Shown: positions 17,772 through 27,715 of the stretch, in pieces
Layout: the number at the start of each line of letters is the position of its first letter
Position numbering within the stretch: position 1 is the first letter of the stretch
Origin: Balneola sp.
GTDB taxonomy: Bacteria > Bacteroidota > Rhodothermia > Balneolales > Balneolaceae
Assembly: GCA_002694685.1 (NCBI GenBank)
Contig: NZMW01000003.1
Coordinates: 1 to 64,000, forward strand
Reading direction: 5' to 3'
DNA: 64,000 nucleotides
The notes under the pieces: model-generated
Database searches by the model: none
What the model was told of the DNA's origin: nothing
What the model saw: only the letters and a program-made list of their open reading frames with translations
Made by a program: the position numbers and the translations under genes

Positions 17772-19019
17772 TCACATTCCCGCCACAGCTTGCATCATAA
17801 GAGCACAAGCCCACGCACCATAAGTACCTAAGGCATAACCTAATACCGCGAGTAATACACCAACCGGTGCAAGTGCAGGGTGGAATGCAGAAGCTACAAT
17901 CGGTGCCGATGCTGCACCTCCCACGTTAGCCTGGCTTCCTACAGCTACAAAGAAAAAGGGAGCTTTAATCAATTTCCCAACCGTGAGAAGAACAAGGACA
18001 TGAATGAGAATCCAAACGGCACCAATGACGAAAAAACCGGGAGCGTCCAGCATTGAGGCGATATTCATTTTCATGCCGATTGTCATTACAAGGATGTAGA
18101 GAAACAAACTTCCCACTTTAGAAGCACCGGCTCCTTCAAGGTTTCTAACTTTGGTAAAAGAAAGGATAAGCCCACCAGTAGTTGCAACTACTACAATCCA
18201 GAAAAAGGAGGAGTCTAAACTCATACGGGATAACTGAGGAGCATTCGCTTTTACCCAAGGCCCCACTGAGTCACCAACAAGGTGTCCTAAGGCGACCACT
18301 GAAAATGCTACGGCCGCAATTTTTGTGAAATCAACCAATGACGGAACACGAGCAATATTTGCCTGATAGTCAGCGATTTTATTTTTCAATTGATCGATTG
18401 CCGAAGAATCAGCTTTAAACCATTCATCAACTCGGTCAGAGATACCAGCTCCATACAGTAGAAAAGCCAACCAAATGTTAGCTACGATGATATCTACAGT
18501 CACCATAGCGCCAAATAAATCGGTGCTAGGTTCAAAAACTTCCAGCATTGCGGTTTGATTAGCACCACCACCAATCCAACTTCCGGCTACAGTTGCTAAC
18601 CCTCTCCAAACTTCTTCAGGTCCGGTTCCTCCCACAATTTCAGGACTTATTGTTCCCACAATTAATAATGCGATAGGCCCCCCAATCATAATACTTCCGG
18701 TTCCGGCCAAGAACATAATGATAGCTTTGGGCCCAAGATTGTAAATACCCTTCAGGTCGATACTCAACGTGAGTAAGACCAAACTAGCTGGCAATAAATA
18801 TCGGGAAGCCATGTAATAGAGGTTTGATCCTTCCTCTGAAACAATTCCAAATGTTGTTAGCAGAGAAGGAATGAAATAGCACAACAGAAGGGAGGGAACA
18901 AATTTATAGAACTTCTTCCATTTGGGATTATCACTGTGAGAAGTAGCGAAAATTCCGGCTAGTATCGCCATCAGAATTCCAAAGGTGACGGCATCATTGG
19001 TGATAAGTGCTGAATCCAT
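17772..19019 (-). CDS. DUF819 family membrane protein
   Basis: A 415-residue polytopic inner-membrane protein with about ten hydrophobic segments, of the DUF819 (YjcL) family. The N-terminus, ITNDAVTFGILMAILAGIFA, is followed by ATVAGSWIGGGANQTAM and VGSQANVGGAASAPIVASAF, Gly-rich repeats typical of inverted-topology transporters. The family is distantly like sodium-dependent anion transporters, but no substrate is established. It stands alone, flanked by the repeat element at 17569-17721 and the divergent lysine operon. Confidence 0.88.
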   Translation of the reverse strand: MDSALITNDAVTFGILMAILAGIFATSHSDNPKWKKFYKFVPSLLLCYFIPSLLTTFGIVSEEGSNLYYMASRYLLPASLVLLTLSIDLKGIYNLGPKAIIMFLAGTGSIMIGGPIALLIVGTISPEIVGGTGPEEVWRGLATVAGSWIGGGANQTAMLEVFEPSTDLFGAMVTVDIIVANIWLAFLLYGAGISDRVDEWFKADSSAIDQLKNKIADYQANIARVPSLVDFTKIAAVAFSVVALGHLVGDSVGPWVKANAPQLSRMSLDSSFFWIVVVATTGGLILSFTKVRNLEGAGASKVGSLFLYILVMTIGMKMNIASMLDAPGFFVIGAVWILIHVLVLLTVGKLIKAPFFFVAVGSQANVGGAASAPIVASAFHPALAPVGVLLAVLGYALGTYGAWACALMMQAVAGM

Positions 19020-19202
19020 GAAGAGAGATTTATTCCTGATTTATTTCGATTGAGAATACAAAATTCTTGGGAATGAGTCAGAAACTGTTTTCAAGATCTA
19101 GAATAGAAAAAAAGAGTTAAATAGAGCTTTTCTATAAGGGATTGGGTGTGATAGTCTTTATTTTTAGTGTTCTCTCACTCAATACATAAACACATTAAAT
19201 CA

Positions 19203-20531
19203 ATGATTGTATCCAAATTCGGAGGCACCAGCGTTGGCACATTCGAGGCCATGCAGCGCAGTGCCAATATTGTGGCAGCCGACTCTGACCGTCAGCTGAT
19301 AGTAATCAGTGCCACATCAGGCACAACGAACGACTTGGTCGCTTTGTCAGCCAATAACATCGATTCGACACAGCGGGAAGAACTGTTGGGGAATATTGAA
19401 AAAAGGCATATTGATATTATCGAGCAGTGCAAAGAGCAGGATAAACTCAGGGACATTTTCTATAAAGAGTTTTCTGCATTACGAGAACATCTGGATTTTG
19501 TAGGTCGTGATAAGCGCTGGAAAGACCAGCTTTTCGCCTTTGGTGAGTTGATGTCGACTAAAATATTTGTTGAAGTACTGAAAGAAGTAGGCGTAGATGT
19601 AGAATGGCTGGATGCTCGTTCGGTAATGAAAACGGATTCCACGTTTGGGAATGCAGATCCGATTCTGGCTTCTATCAAAAAGAAAGCTGATAAGAATATC
19701 CAGAAAGGAAAAACCTATCTAACTCAAGGATTTATTGGTTCTGATGTATTTGGCAATACAACAACGCTGGGAAGGGGTGGTAGTGATTTTTCAGCCTCAC
19801 TTTTTGCGGAAGCGATAGGCGCAGAGACTCTGGAAATCTGGACAGATGTTGCCGGAGTTTATACAACCGACCCCCGAATTGTGCCAGAAGCTTTTCCTAT
19901 TCAGGAAATTAGTTTTGATGAAGCTGCTGAGCTTTCCGTTTTTGGTGGAAAAGTTCTGCATCCGGCAACACTTAAACCGGCCATAAGGGGAGGAGTGAAT
20001 GTCCGCGTAGCCTCAAGTACGCATCCGGATTTACCGGGAACGTATGTAGTAAAAGAAGCGGACAATAAACCGCCCATCCGAGCAATTTCTCTCCGTAAAG
20101 ATCAAACGCTCCTTACGGTGAACAGCCTTGAGATGCTTCATCAGCATGGATTTCTGGCTCATTTATTCAAAACGTTGGCCGAACATAAAATTTCGGTAGA
20201 TCTGGTAAGTACCAGTGAGGTAAGTGTAGCACTAACATTAGATACCGCAGTAAATGCAGCTAACAAGGTGGAACTGACGGATGATATCATTGAAGAGCTC
20301 GAGCGTTTTGCTGAAGTTATTGTAGAAGATGGATTGGCCCTGATTGCTTTAATTGGGAATAATCTCCAGAAAACTTCCGGTATTGGCGGACCGTTATTTA
20401 CCGCTCTTGAAACATACAATGTGCGTTTGATCTGCCACGGAGCTAGTCCAAATAATCTTTGCTTTCTGGTTGACCATGAGCAGTCGGAAGATGTCGTTCG
20501 TATGTTGCACAAAAAATTTATTACTGAATAA
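19203..20531 (+). CDS. lysC: Monofunctional aspartate kinase
   Basis: Phosphorylates aspartate with ATP, the committed step to lysine, threonine, methionine and isoleucine. I start at MIVSKFGGTSVG, 36 bases inside the longest frame, because KFGGTS is normally near the N-terminus; the product is 442 residues. Further motifs are FGELMST, TLGRGGSDFSA and the C-terminal ACT region (VNSLEMLHQHGFLAHLF). No homoserine dehydrogenase domain is attached. The gene heads the lysC-dapB-dapA-dapD operon, so its ACT domains probably respond to lysine. No lysine riboswitch is evident upstream. Confidence 0.95.
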   Translation: MIVSKFGGTSVGTFEAMQRSANIVAADSDRQLIVISATSGTTNDLVALSANNIDSTQREELLGNIEKRHIDIIEQCKEQDKLRDIFYKEFSALREHLDFVGRDKRWKDQLFAFGELMSTKIFVEVLKEVGVDVEWLDARSVMKTDSTFGNADPILASIKKKADKNIQKGKTYLTQGFIGSDVFGNTTTLGRGGSDFSASLFAEAIGAETLEIWTDVAGVYTTDPRIVPEAFPIQEISFDEAAELSVFGGKVLHPATLKPAIRGGVNVRVASSTHPDLPGTYVVKEADNKPPIRAISLRKDQTLLTVNSLEMLHQHGFLAHLFKTLAEHKISVDLVSTSEVSVALTLDTAVNAANKVELTDDIIEELERFAEVIVEDGLALIALIGNNLQKTSGIGGPLFTALETYNVRLICHGASPNNLCFLVDHEQSEDVVRMLHKKFITE

Positions 20532-20547
20532 AAACCATCAGGTATTT

Positions 20548-21225
20548 ATGAAAATTGCAGTTATTGGAGCAGGAAAAACAGGCGGAAAAGTCGTTGAGCT
20601 TTTGGGAGATGAACTTTCCGAAGTTTTTGACGGGGATAATAAGCTCACCGTTGAAAAGCTAAAAGAATCTGACGCTGCCATTATATTCGTTCCCGGTGAC
20701 GCGGTTTCGGATATTATTGGCACCGTTATTGAATCCGGAATTCCAGCGGCATGGGGAAGTACGGGACATAAGTGGCCGGAAGACTTAGAAGAAAAAGTAA
20801 AAGCAAAAAATACCAGGTGGGTTCTCGCTTCTAATTTTAGTTTGGGGATGAATGTGATCCGCAAAAGCATCGAAGCTATTTCAGCCGGTTCAGCTATTTT
20901 GAAAGACCCGGAATTTCATATTCACGAAGTGCATCACATTCATAAAAAAGATGCTCCAAGCGGAACAGCACTTTCCTGGAAAGAATGGCTTGATAAAGAA
21001 GCAGAGGTCACATCAGCCCGCGAAGGGGATGTAAAAGGAATTCATGAGCTAACCTTGAAAACCGGCACCGAAGAAATCACCCTGAGACACAAAGCATTAG
21101 ATAGAGCTTTATTTGCTGAAGGAGCAATTTGGGCAGCAAAGCAGCTGGTCAATAATTCGAAGATGGAAGCGGGAATTCGTACCTTTGGGCAGTTATTTGA
21201 TCAAATTATGGAGGAACAGGAATAA
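20548..21225 (+). CDS. dapB: 4-hydroxy-tetrahydrodipicolinate reductase
   Basis: NAD(P)H-dependent step of diaminopimelate and lysine synthesis. Starting at MKIAVIGAGKTGGKV gives a Rossmann GxGxxG-type motif at the N-terminus; the longer frame overlapping lysC is not used. The catalytic EVHHIHKKDAPSGTALS is intact. The 225-residue length is short for DapB (about 240-270). The loss is in the N-terminal half, where the cofactor loop is compact. The start is 16 bases after the lysC stop, and the stop overlaps the dapA start (TAATG). Confidence 0.93.
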   Translation: MKIAVIGAGKTGGKVVELLGDELSEVFDGDNKLTVEKLKESDAAIIFVPGDAVSDIIGTVIESGIPAAWGSTGHKWPEDLEEKVKAKNTRWVLASNFSLGMNVIRKSIEAISAGSAILKDPEFHIHEVHHIHKKDAPSGTALSWKEWLDKEAEVTSAREGDVKGIHELTLKTGTEEITLRHKALDRALFAEGAIWAAKQLVNNSKMEAGIRTFGQLFDQIMEEQE

Positions 21226-22112
21226 TGGAAAATTTTCCACTTTGGACGGCGATTGTCACCCCTATGAATACCGATGGGAGTGTAGATTTCAAAAGCTTTG
21301 AAACCATTCTCAAGAAACAGGAAGACGCCGGTAATGGAGTGCTGATTTTAGGAAGCACCGGAGAAGGGTTAAATCTAAATGAAGAAGAAAAACGGGAGAT
21401 CGTAGAGTTTACGAAAGACCTGGATTTGGTTGTTCCAATGATGGTCGGAATCGGAGGATTTAACCTCCCTGCACAGGTCGATTTCATTCATTTCTGCAAT
21501 GAAATTGAACCGGATGCCTTACTACTGGTAACTCCTCTATATGCAAAACCTGGAGCCGAAGGACAGTTTGAGTGGTTTTGCGAATTGATGGCGGAAACAG
21601 AAATTCCATGCATGCTCTACAATGTTCCTTCCCGAACAGGTGTAAAAATGCACCCAAGCGTTCCGGCACGATTGAATGAAGAGTTTGACCATTTGATGGG
21701 AGTGAAGGAAGCCAGCGGAAGCGTAGAAGAGTTTAAGGCTTTTCGCCAGGAAGCTCCTAATGTCAAGTTCTACAGCGGAGATGATGGTATGACGCCGGCT
21801 TTCACCAAAGAAGGCGGTGTTGGCTTGGTTTCGGTAGCCTCAAACGTATGGCCAAAAGCAACACACAAATATGTAGACCTTTGTCTTGAAGGGAAGACAG
21901 ATAATCTATTTCCTCTCTGGAAAAACGCAACGGATGCCTTGTTTAAAGCCCCAAATCCCGTTCCTGTGAAAGTATTACTCAGTACCAAGAACTGGATCGA
22001 TAATGATACGGTTAGGTTACCATTGTCACTAGGTGATATTTCAGATGAGGTAGAGCAAAACCTTGCTAATTACGATAAAGAAATCACGAGCTGGCTAGAA
22101 GAGCAGCACTAA
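21225..22112 (+). CDS. dapA: 4-hydroxy-tetrahydrodipicolinate synthase
   Basis: Condenses pyruvate with aspartate semialdehyde, the branch-point step of lysine synthesis. The 295 residues form the standard class I aldolase barrel. It has GSTGEGLNL near residue 45, YNVPSRTGV with the catalytic Tyr, and the Schiff-base Lys in MGVKEASGS. The gene is translationally coupled to dapB. Feedback inhibition by lysine is common in the family but was not judged here. Confidence 0.96.
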   Translation: MENFPLWTAIVTPMNTDGSVDFKSFETILKKQEDAGNGVLILGSTGEGLNLNEEEKREIVEFTKDLDLVVPMMVGIGGFNLPAQVDFIHFCNEIEPDALLLVTPLYAKPGAEGQFEWFCELMAETEIPCMLYNVPSRTGVKMHPSVPARLNEEFDHLMGVKEASGSVEEFKAFRQEAPNVKFYSGDDGMTPAFTKEGGVGLVSVASNVWPKATHKYVDLCLEGKTDNLFPLWKNATDALFKAPNPVPVKVLLSTKNWIDNDTVRLPLSLGDISDEVEQNLANYDKEITSWLEEQH

Positions 22113-22144
22113 TTAAGAATTGAATTAATTAATACATATATAAA

Positions 22145-22891
22145 ATGAGTTACGAAGATATTTTAGATCAATTAGAAGAAGGAACCGTACGAGCAGCCAA
22201 TAAAACTGAAAATGGCTGGGAGGCGAATATTGAGGTTAAAGAAGCAATTTTGGCTTCTTTTAAAGACGGAGAGAATACTTCTTATGAAGGTATTTATGAA
22301 GGATTTGTAGACAAGCACAATTTGCCTCCGCGATTTTTTGGTCCTGAAGATGGCGTTCGATTAGTGCCCGGTGGTTCTTCTGTACGAAGAGGAGCTTACG
22401 TTTCTTCAGGAGTGATCATCATGCCACCTGCATACATCAACGTAGGTGCATATGTAGATGAAGGCTCTATGGTTGATAGTCACGCGCTGGTAGGTTCTTG
22501 TGCACAGATTGGTAAAAACGTCCACCTCTCTGCAGGTGTTCAAATTGGCGGGGTTTTAGAGCCCGTTGGAATGAACCCAGTAATTATTGAAGATGATTGC
22601 TTTATCGGAGCAGGATCTGTGATCGTTGAAGGAATTCTTGTTAAAAAAGGTGCAGTGATTGCTCCTGGTGTTACCCTTTCAAAAGCAGTACCTGTTTACG
22701 ATACTGTGAATAAAACGGTGCTTGAACGCGGAGCTGATATCCCAGAAAATGCAGTTGTGATTCCAGGAACTCGTCCTGTTAACAACGATTGGGCGAAAGA
22801 AAACGGGCTCAGCATGGCTTGCCCAATTATCGTGAAGTACAGAGATGAAGGGAGTAATGCTTCGCTAGAGCTGGAAGAGGCACTTAGATAA
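22145..22891 (+). CDS. dapD: Tetrahydrodipicolinate N-succinyltransferase
   Basis: Transfers succinyl from succinyl-CoA to tetrahydrodipicolinate, which places lysine and peptidoglycan diaminopimelate synthesis on the succinylase route. The 248 residues include a short helical N-terminal domain and a left-handed beta-helix of hexapeptide repeats. Visible parts are [40 protein letters not shown] and [14 protein letters not shown]. It is slightly shorter than proteobacterial DapD (about 274). It ends the operon just before a strong terminator. Confidence 0.94.
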   Translation: MSYEDILDQLEEGTVRAANKTENGWEANIEVKEAILASFKDGENTSYEGIYEGFVDKHNLPPRFFGPEDGVRLVPGGSSVRRGAYVSSGVIIMPPAYINVGAYVDEGSMVDSHALVGSCAQIGKNVHLSAGVQIGGVLEPVGMNPVIIEDDCFIGAGSVIVEGILVKKGAVIAPGVTLSKAVPVYDTVNKTVLERGADIPENAVVIPGTRPVNNDWAKENGLSMACPIIVKYRDEGSNASLELEEALR

Positions 22892-22918
22892 GCCTTATTT
22901 AAAAATTCAAAGATTATA

Positions 22919-22954
22919 AAAAGCCTTCTAGTCATACTAGGAGGCTTTTTTTTA
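22919..22954 (+). terminator. Terminator of the lysC-dapBAD operon
   Basis: The arms AAGCCTTCTAGT and ACTAGGAGGCTT, with one G-T wobble, enclose a CAT loop and are followed by eight T. Confidence 0.9.
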
Positions 22955-23050
22955 ACATTTGTAGTTTTCTTCAAGAGATACAATAATATTTTTCGCAGAC
23001 GTAGCTCATGAATTTAGTTCTTGGAAAAGAATGCTATAGTTCCTAGTAAC

Positions 23051-23914
23051 TTAAAGTATAAACTTTTTGATGTCACCCCAGCTAACCAGTTCAATGCTAT
23101 TTTTTTGTAGTGCTGATTTGATCTTTTCATCCGTAAAAAAGTCGAAGTCGATTTGTCGCCACTCAGATCCAAAATTAGGGTGATTAACTGTGATTCCCTT
23201 CATTTCATCATCATCGAAAGCAGGGTGAATGAGAATGATATTCAAGCCAGCCGATAAATTTTCGATAACATCAGAGTAGTAATTGTTTAGCCCCCCGAAT
23301 TGAAAATCTTCAAAAGTCGCACAATATGCTTTATCTACCAAGAAGTCTTCTTTTTGAATGGTTTCTTCATAATTAAGGCCAACCATTTTCAATAGGTCTT
23401 TGCTCATCAAAACTGGGAGTTTGTACTTATTCCCCAATTGCCGGTATACATCAAAAAAATCAGGACGTGCTCCCACGCTGTACATATGAGAGTCAACGTG
23501 GGTTGGTTTTAAACCGAATTTTAAGGCTCTTTTTATTTGGGCGTTGAGCTCTTTTTCAATATCCGATGCAGTAGCATGATTTCTTAAATCTTCTCTGCTT
23601 TTAAAGAAGTATCCGTTCTCATCTACTAAACTCGGTACCTCAGAAATAGGCAAAACCGGTCCGAATTTATAAGATTCCCACTCGCAGGTAAGCGTTAAGT
23701 GAATTCCATGATCCAGTTGTGAGTTTTCTTTGGCAAAATTCGCCATTTCATAAAACCAGGGACAAGGAACCATTATGCTGTAAGAATTTACTATTCCATT
23801 ATTGAGTGATTGAATAGTAGCCATGTTCTCAGAATGAGATAGTCCGGCATCGTCAGCATGTATAATTAGCAGTTTGGCTTTCTCTGAAAATCCAAGTTTC
23901 TGAGCTAAATTCAT
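23051..23914 (-). CDS. YdjC/ChbG family carbohydrate deacetylase
   Basis: A 287-residue protein of the ChbG/HpnK family, which remove acetyl groups from sugars such as chito-oligosaccharides using a divalent metal. Metal-site motifs are visible: [27 protein letters not shown] and [10 protein letters not shown], plus ILIHPAF near the end. No signal peptide is seen, so it is probably cytoplasmic. The neighbouring genes do not identify the sugar. The 22955-23050 gap holds only the dap terminator tail and no visible gene. Confidence 0.88.
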   Translation of the reverse strand: MNLAQKLGFSEKAKLLIIHADDAGLSHSENMATIQSLNNGIVNSYSIMVPCPWFYEMANFAKENSQLDHGIHLTLTCEWESYKFGPVLPISEVPSLVDENGYFFKSREDLRNHATASDIEKELNAQIKRALKFGLKPTHVDSHMYSVGARPDFFDVYRQLGNKYKLPVLMSKDLLKMVGLNYEETIQKEDFLVDKAYCATFEDFQFGGLNNYYSDVIENLSAGLNIILIHPAFDDDEMKGITVNHPNFGSEWRQIDFDFFTDEKIKSALQKNSIELVSWGDIKKFIL

Positions 23915-23975
23915 TTTATTTAAAGTTCTGATAATTGTGAGCTTTATTTTTTGAAGGAAGAGTCAGGGCATATAT

Positions 23976-25106
23976 TTACTCAAGATCTTCCCACCACTTT
24001 GTGAAAGTTTGAGTAGAATCATTAAGGTTTACTTTCTCGCCGATAACCGGAGTAACCAGAGGAATAGGATTCTCCTTATTGAAATTACTCACTTCGTTTA
24101 AAGGCTCATCCCAGGGATGCATGGCGAGGACGAATTTAGAAGAGTGAACAGGGAAGAGGCGTTTGGCTTTTAAGTCTTTGGTGGCTTGAATCACTTCTTC
24201 CGGAAATAAATGGAGCTCTCGCCAGGCGACATTATATTGGCCGTTGTCAAGGATGGCCAAGTCGATAGGGCCATATTTCTCACCAATCTCAGCAAAGAAT
24301 GGATCGTAGCCACTATCGCCGCCGAAGTATATTTTTTGTGATGGTGACTCAAATAAATAGGAAGCCCAAAGAGTATTTTTTCGGGTAAATCCACGCCCTG
24401 AGAAGTGCCGGGCCGGCAAGGTTCTGATTACAAAACCTGAATCCGGTCTAAGTTCATTGTACCAGTCCTGCTCGGTGATTTGATCTTCAGAATATCCCCA
24501 ACGCTTAAAATGAGAACCTACTCCAAGCCCGCAAATTACCGTCTTTACTTTGTCCTTAAGGCTTGTGATGGTTTTGTAGTCTAAGTGATCATAATGGTCG
24601 TGGCTGATAAACAAATAATCGATTTCGGGGAGATCTTCCGCTGAGTAGATATCGGTTCCCGGAAAAGCCTTAAGCGTTCCGGGAATAGGAGAAGCATTCC
24701 CGCTAAAAACAGGGTCTACCAATATTTTCTTGCCGTCCAGCTGTATAAAATAGGATGAATGACCAAACCAGATAAGCACATTTTCATCATCAGAAAGACT
24801 CAAAATATCAGTTTTCTGTGATGGTATAGAATTTTTTGGCTCGGTCCGGGGGTGATTATTGAAAAACTGATTATATATAATCCCCAGTGTAGTATAACCT
24901 TCGGTTAAGTCTGGGGTAAAGTTGAGATTTTTAAACTGACTTCCTGCATAGTTTTCTGATTGAGCAATATTTTCAAGATTCTTTCCAGATGGAGCTTGAC
25001 CAAATTGAGGCTGTTTCATAAAGAAAAAAGTGGCAACAGCGAGAATGAGTGCAATACTAATAAAGATGATCATAGTTATTTTTAAAAAAGATAGGAGCCG
25101 ATTCAT
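23976..25106 (-). CDS. UlaG/NAPE-PLD-like metallo-beta-lactamase-fold hydrolase
   Basis: A 376-residue protein with one N-terminal membrane anchor (about residues 10-30) and a metallo-hydrolase domain. The metal motif SHDHYDHLDY is near residue 165, preceded by WFGHSSYFIQLDGKKILVDP. Later motifs are LPARHFSGRG, FGGDSGYDP and FPVHSSKFVLAMHPW. The order of parts matches UlaG-like and N-acylphosphatidylethanolamine phospholipase D-like enzymes. It probably faces the periplasm. The substrate is unknown, and a lipid or lactone target is only a guess from the family. Confidence 0.85.
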   Translation of the reverse strand: MNRLLSFLKITMIIFISIALILAVATFFFMKQPQFGQAPSGKNLENIAQSENYAGSQFKNLNFTPDLTEGYTTLGIIYNQFFNNHPRTEPKNSIPSQKTDILSLSDDENVLIWFGHSSYFIQLDGKKILVDPVFSGNASPIPGTLKAFPGTDIYSAEDLPEIDYLFISHDHYDHLDYKTITSLKDKVKTVICGLGVGSHFKRWGYSEDQITEQDWYNELRPDSGFVIRTLPARHFSGRGFTRKNTLWASYLFESPSQKIYFGGDSGYDPFFAEIGEKYGPIDLAILDNGQYNVAWRELHLFPEEVIQATKDLKAKRLFPVHSSKFVLAMHPWDEPLNEVSNFNKENPIPLVTPVIGEKVNLNDSTQTFTKWWEDLE

Positions 25107-25230
25107 AGCATAGAATGAAGATGCATATATAATTCAGTAAAAGTGGCTGAATATAGGCATCCAGCCGTAATTTTATAAGCTGTAGCCATCTTCACTACAA
25201 AATATATCTGGCAAATAGAGAAAGATAACA

Positions 25231-27057
25231 TCAGTTTTTAAGAATCAGTACAACCCAATCCTTTCCAGTATTAGAAGGTGGAAGACCAAGATCCTGCTCA
25301 CTTCCTCCTACAATCTGTTTTATAGAACCGGTTTTAAGTGCGCCCCCGTTTAGCGGGTCATACCAATAAACATTGAAATTGTCGTATGCTGCACTCAGGT
25401 CAATGGTTGAATTCGAATATTCAGGAATATATGCAGCATAAATCTCATCAGGTTTGGTCAGGCAAAAGCTTTTTGCTTTGCTTATTAATCCATGATTCGC
25501 TTCCATTTCCCAATACGGGAGATACTCATCAAAAAATACTTTTGCATGATTGGTAATCTCCCAAAGTTGATCCCGTTGTCTCCAATCTTCGGTTGTGAGA
25601 TCGTTCTGTGGGCTGTTGGCGCCAAAATACCATTCTACACCTGCTGACCCTGATAATAAAGTTCCCCACAGCACTAAATGCGTAAGGGTGGGGTGATTTG
25701 GGTCGGCAGAGTCTGCTTTAGCACCTGTATGCCACATCCCGATTTCATCCATCGTTACTAGCCATTCATGTCCGGCTTTCTTCGATTTTTCTTTAAGACT
25801 CAATACAACCTCTGCAGCACTTTCTCGCTCGTGATGTTGTAACGAAATGCCATCCAAATAGGGGAATCCGAGTAAGTCATCTAATACAGGTGCCCGTAGA
25901 TCTTCGTCAGGCAACGTGTGAATAACAACGGGATGATTATAAGGATCATTATTTTTGATAAACCTAGCTGCTGCTTTCCGTTGAGCATCCGTTTGGGCTC
26001 CGGTTGGTACCCAGGGAGCAGGTCCATTTTCTTCCCCTAAATTCCAGACCAAAGCGTTATGATGTCCAAACCGGGCAATCAGTTCATGAAAGTATAGTTT
26101 TCTGTCAGGCCCCATGTCACCGCCATCTAACATGGTTTCGTTTTCGGTTTCCTGCAGAACCACATGCATCATAATTCCTTTCGATTGCATGTGCTGAAAT
26201 AGAATTTCCCATTGGCTTAATTTACTCACATCAAACCGGGTAAAATCATCAGGGCTTCTGTACATCCATACATCTTTTCCATCCCCCTTTATGTTTAGTG
26301 TGAGAAAGTAAACCGCATTCATGCCTTTAGAAGACAGGTAATTGATTGCGCCAATAATTCCTTTTCCTTTTCCATCTTGCCAAGTCGGGTCGCCGAGATT
26401 CCAATCCTGTATATGCGGCTCATACCGATGGATTTCTCCCGTTGTTTGGGCTTCACCGTCCTTGTTTAAAATTTCCATACGGTAGGTATTGTCGAAGTCC
26501 TCAAAAGCTAAAAAGTTCTCCGGACTATCAGCTCCAACTTTTAAAAAATAATCCCCGGAAGCTTCAAATTTAAAGTAGCCACTATCAGCAATAATCTTTC
26601 CCGAAGCTCTGAAATCAGATGAAGTTTTCTGTGATGGGATTACTTCAAATGTACCGGTGCTATTTTGAAGTTTGATTTCCTCTGCTGATTCAATCTCTTG
26701 TGATATGGCAATACTGTCACCTTTAAAAAGTGTGGCTTTATACGACCATTCCCCAGTATGTTCAGGATTGAATCTAACTTGCCAAACTGAACCTGAATCC
26801 GCACTGGTTTCCGCAGCGTTACCGTCGGCAGCATAAAATCCGCGAATTACTTCGGTCGTTTCTTTGTGCTCAAATTCAACAAGCAGTAAATACTGAAGGA
26901 ATGGGTTTTCAGTACTGTATTCTGATGTAGCTGGGCCTTCAAATGAAAGGGTATAGGTATGCCACTGCTCAATCTTAGTAATTGAGGATTGCCCAACATT
27001 GTAGCCTATTAACACGAAAGCTAATGTAGTAATCAGACTTATTTTTCTAATCTTCAT
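25231..27057 (-). CDS. Secreted DUF5060 glycoside hydrolase (clan GH-A-like)
   Basis: A 608-residue exported protein. A signal peptide is followed by a DUF5060 beta-sandwich to about residue 120 (EQWHTYTLSFEGP, GFYAADGN). Next is a TIM-barrel with likely catalytic Glu residues in NLGEENG and MDEIGMWH. The last 100 residues resemble the putative collagen-binding domain that ends such enzymes (YWYDPLNGG). It probably trims plant or algal polysaccharide, but the linkage is unknown. A divergent gene encodes a carbohydrate-binding-like protein 62 bases away, suggesting shared control. Confidence 0.83.
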   Translation of the reverse strand: MKIRKISLITTLAFVLIGYNVGQSSITKIEQWHTYTLSFEGPATSEYSTENPFLQYLLLVEFEHKETTEVIRGFYAADGNAAETSADSGSVWQVRFNPEHTGEWSYKATLFKGDSIAISQEIESAEEIKLQNSTGTFEVIPSQKTSSDFRASGKIIADSGYFKFEASGDYFLKVGADSPENFLAFEDFDNTYRMEILNKDGEAQTTGEIHRYEPHIQDWNLGDPTWQDGKGKGIIGAINYLSSKGMNAVYFLTLNIKGDGKDVWMYRSPDDFTRFDVSKLSQWEILFQHMQSKGIMMHVVLQETENETMLDGGDMGPDRKLYFHELIARFGHHNALVWNLGEENGPAPWVPTGAQTDAQRKAAARFIKNNDPYNHPVVIHTLPDEDLRAPVLDDLLGFPYLDGISLQHHERESAAEVVLSLKEKSKKAGHEWLVTMDEIGMWHTGAKADSADPNHPTLTHLVLWGTLLSGSAGVEWYFGANSPQNDLTTEDWRQRDQLWEITNHAKVFFDEYLPYWEMEANHGLISKAKSFCLTKPDEIYAAYIPEYSNSTIDLSAAYDNFNVYWYDPLNGGALKTGSIKQIVGGSEQDLGLPPSNTGKDWVVLILKN

Positions 27058-27119
27058 AGAGGAAAGGGAGAATACTTTAGTATATATTGCCCGTTAATGA
27101 ACTGAAAAATCCCTTCAAT

Positions 27120-27710
27120 ATGAAAAACTATTTTCTCGTTTTGTTCCTGCTTGCCAGCACAACTTCACTATTTCAATCCGGTTCCAATTGCGATGATGGG
27201 GTGCTGGTAGAAAAAGAAGGAATAGTGATCGTGGAGGCCGAGTCCACAACTCTTTCAGAAGGATGGGAATTACAGGATGAAGTAGCGGGATTCTCCGGAG
27301 AAGGCTATCTGACGTGGATGCTGCCCACTAATGTCGAGGCACAAAATCAAGGATTATTGAGTTATTCATTTAAGATTAGTGAACCGGGAAAATACACCGT
27401 TAAAATCAGAAATTACCACGATTGTGAAGACTTTACGGAGTGCAATGATATTTTTTTGAAAATGAATGATGGATCGTGGGAGAAGAACTTCAACCACACA
27501 TTAAGCGAGTGGGACTGGAATTCGCGGCAGGATATTGACCACGTTTTTTCGGATGCTACTTATGACCTTGAAGCAGGAACACATACGCTGCACCTGAGCG
27601 GCCGATCTCAGCACTTTAGTATTGACAAGATTGCCATCTTCCGGGAGGGAACTCCTGAAAAAGTGTACCAAACTGCTGAGGCATCTACCTGTGAGAAAGT
27701 ATCAGAATAG
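27120..27710 (+). CDS. Secreted carbohydrate-binding-module-like protein
   Basis: I start at MKNYFLVLFLLASTTSLF, which gives a signal peptide; an upstream start at 27087 adds 11 polar residues before it. The mature part (about 170 residues) resembles a CBM6/CBM35 jelly-roll. It has VIVEAESTTLSEGWEL, then YSFKISEPGKYTVKIRNYH, and ends GTHTLHLSGRSQHFSIDKIA. Such modules bind sugars with calcium. It stands alone without a catalytic domain, divergent from the DUF5060 glycosidase, and may assist it. It converges with the threonine synthase gene, 5 bases between stops. Confidence 0.68.
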   Translation: MKNYFLVLFLLASTTSLFQSGSNCDDGVLVEKEGIVIVEAESTTLSEGWELQDEVAGFSGEGYLTWMLPTNVEAQNQGLLSYSFKISEPGKYTVKIRNYHDCEDFTECNDIFLKMNDGSWEKNFNHTLSEWDWNSRQDIDHVFSDATYDLEAGTHTLHLSGRSQHFSIDKIAIFREGTPEKVYQTAEASTCEKVSE

Positions 27711-27715
27711 TAATA

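Noticed and set aside
19020-19202. Lysine riboswitch ahead of lysC
   Set aside because: The 180-base leader shows none of the L-box helices or a terminator; only AT-rich sequence is seen.
20159-20512. Minus-strand frame inside lysC
   Set aside because: Antisense shadow of a firmly identified aspartate kinase.
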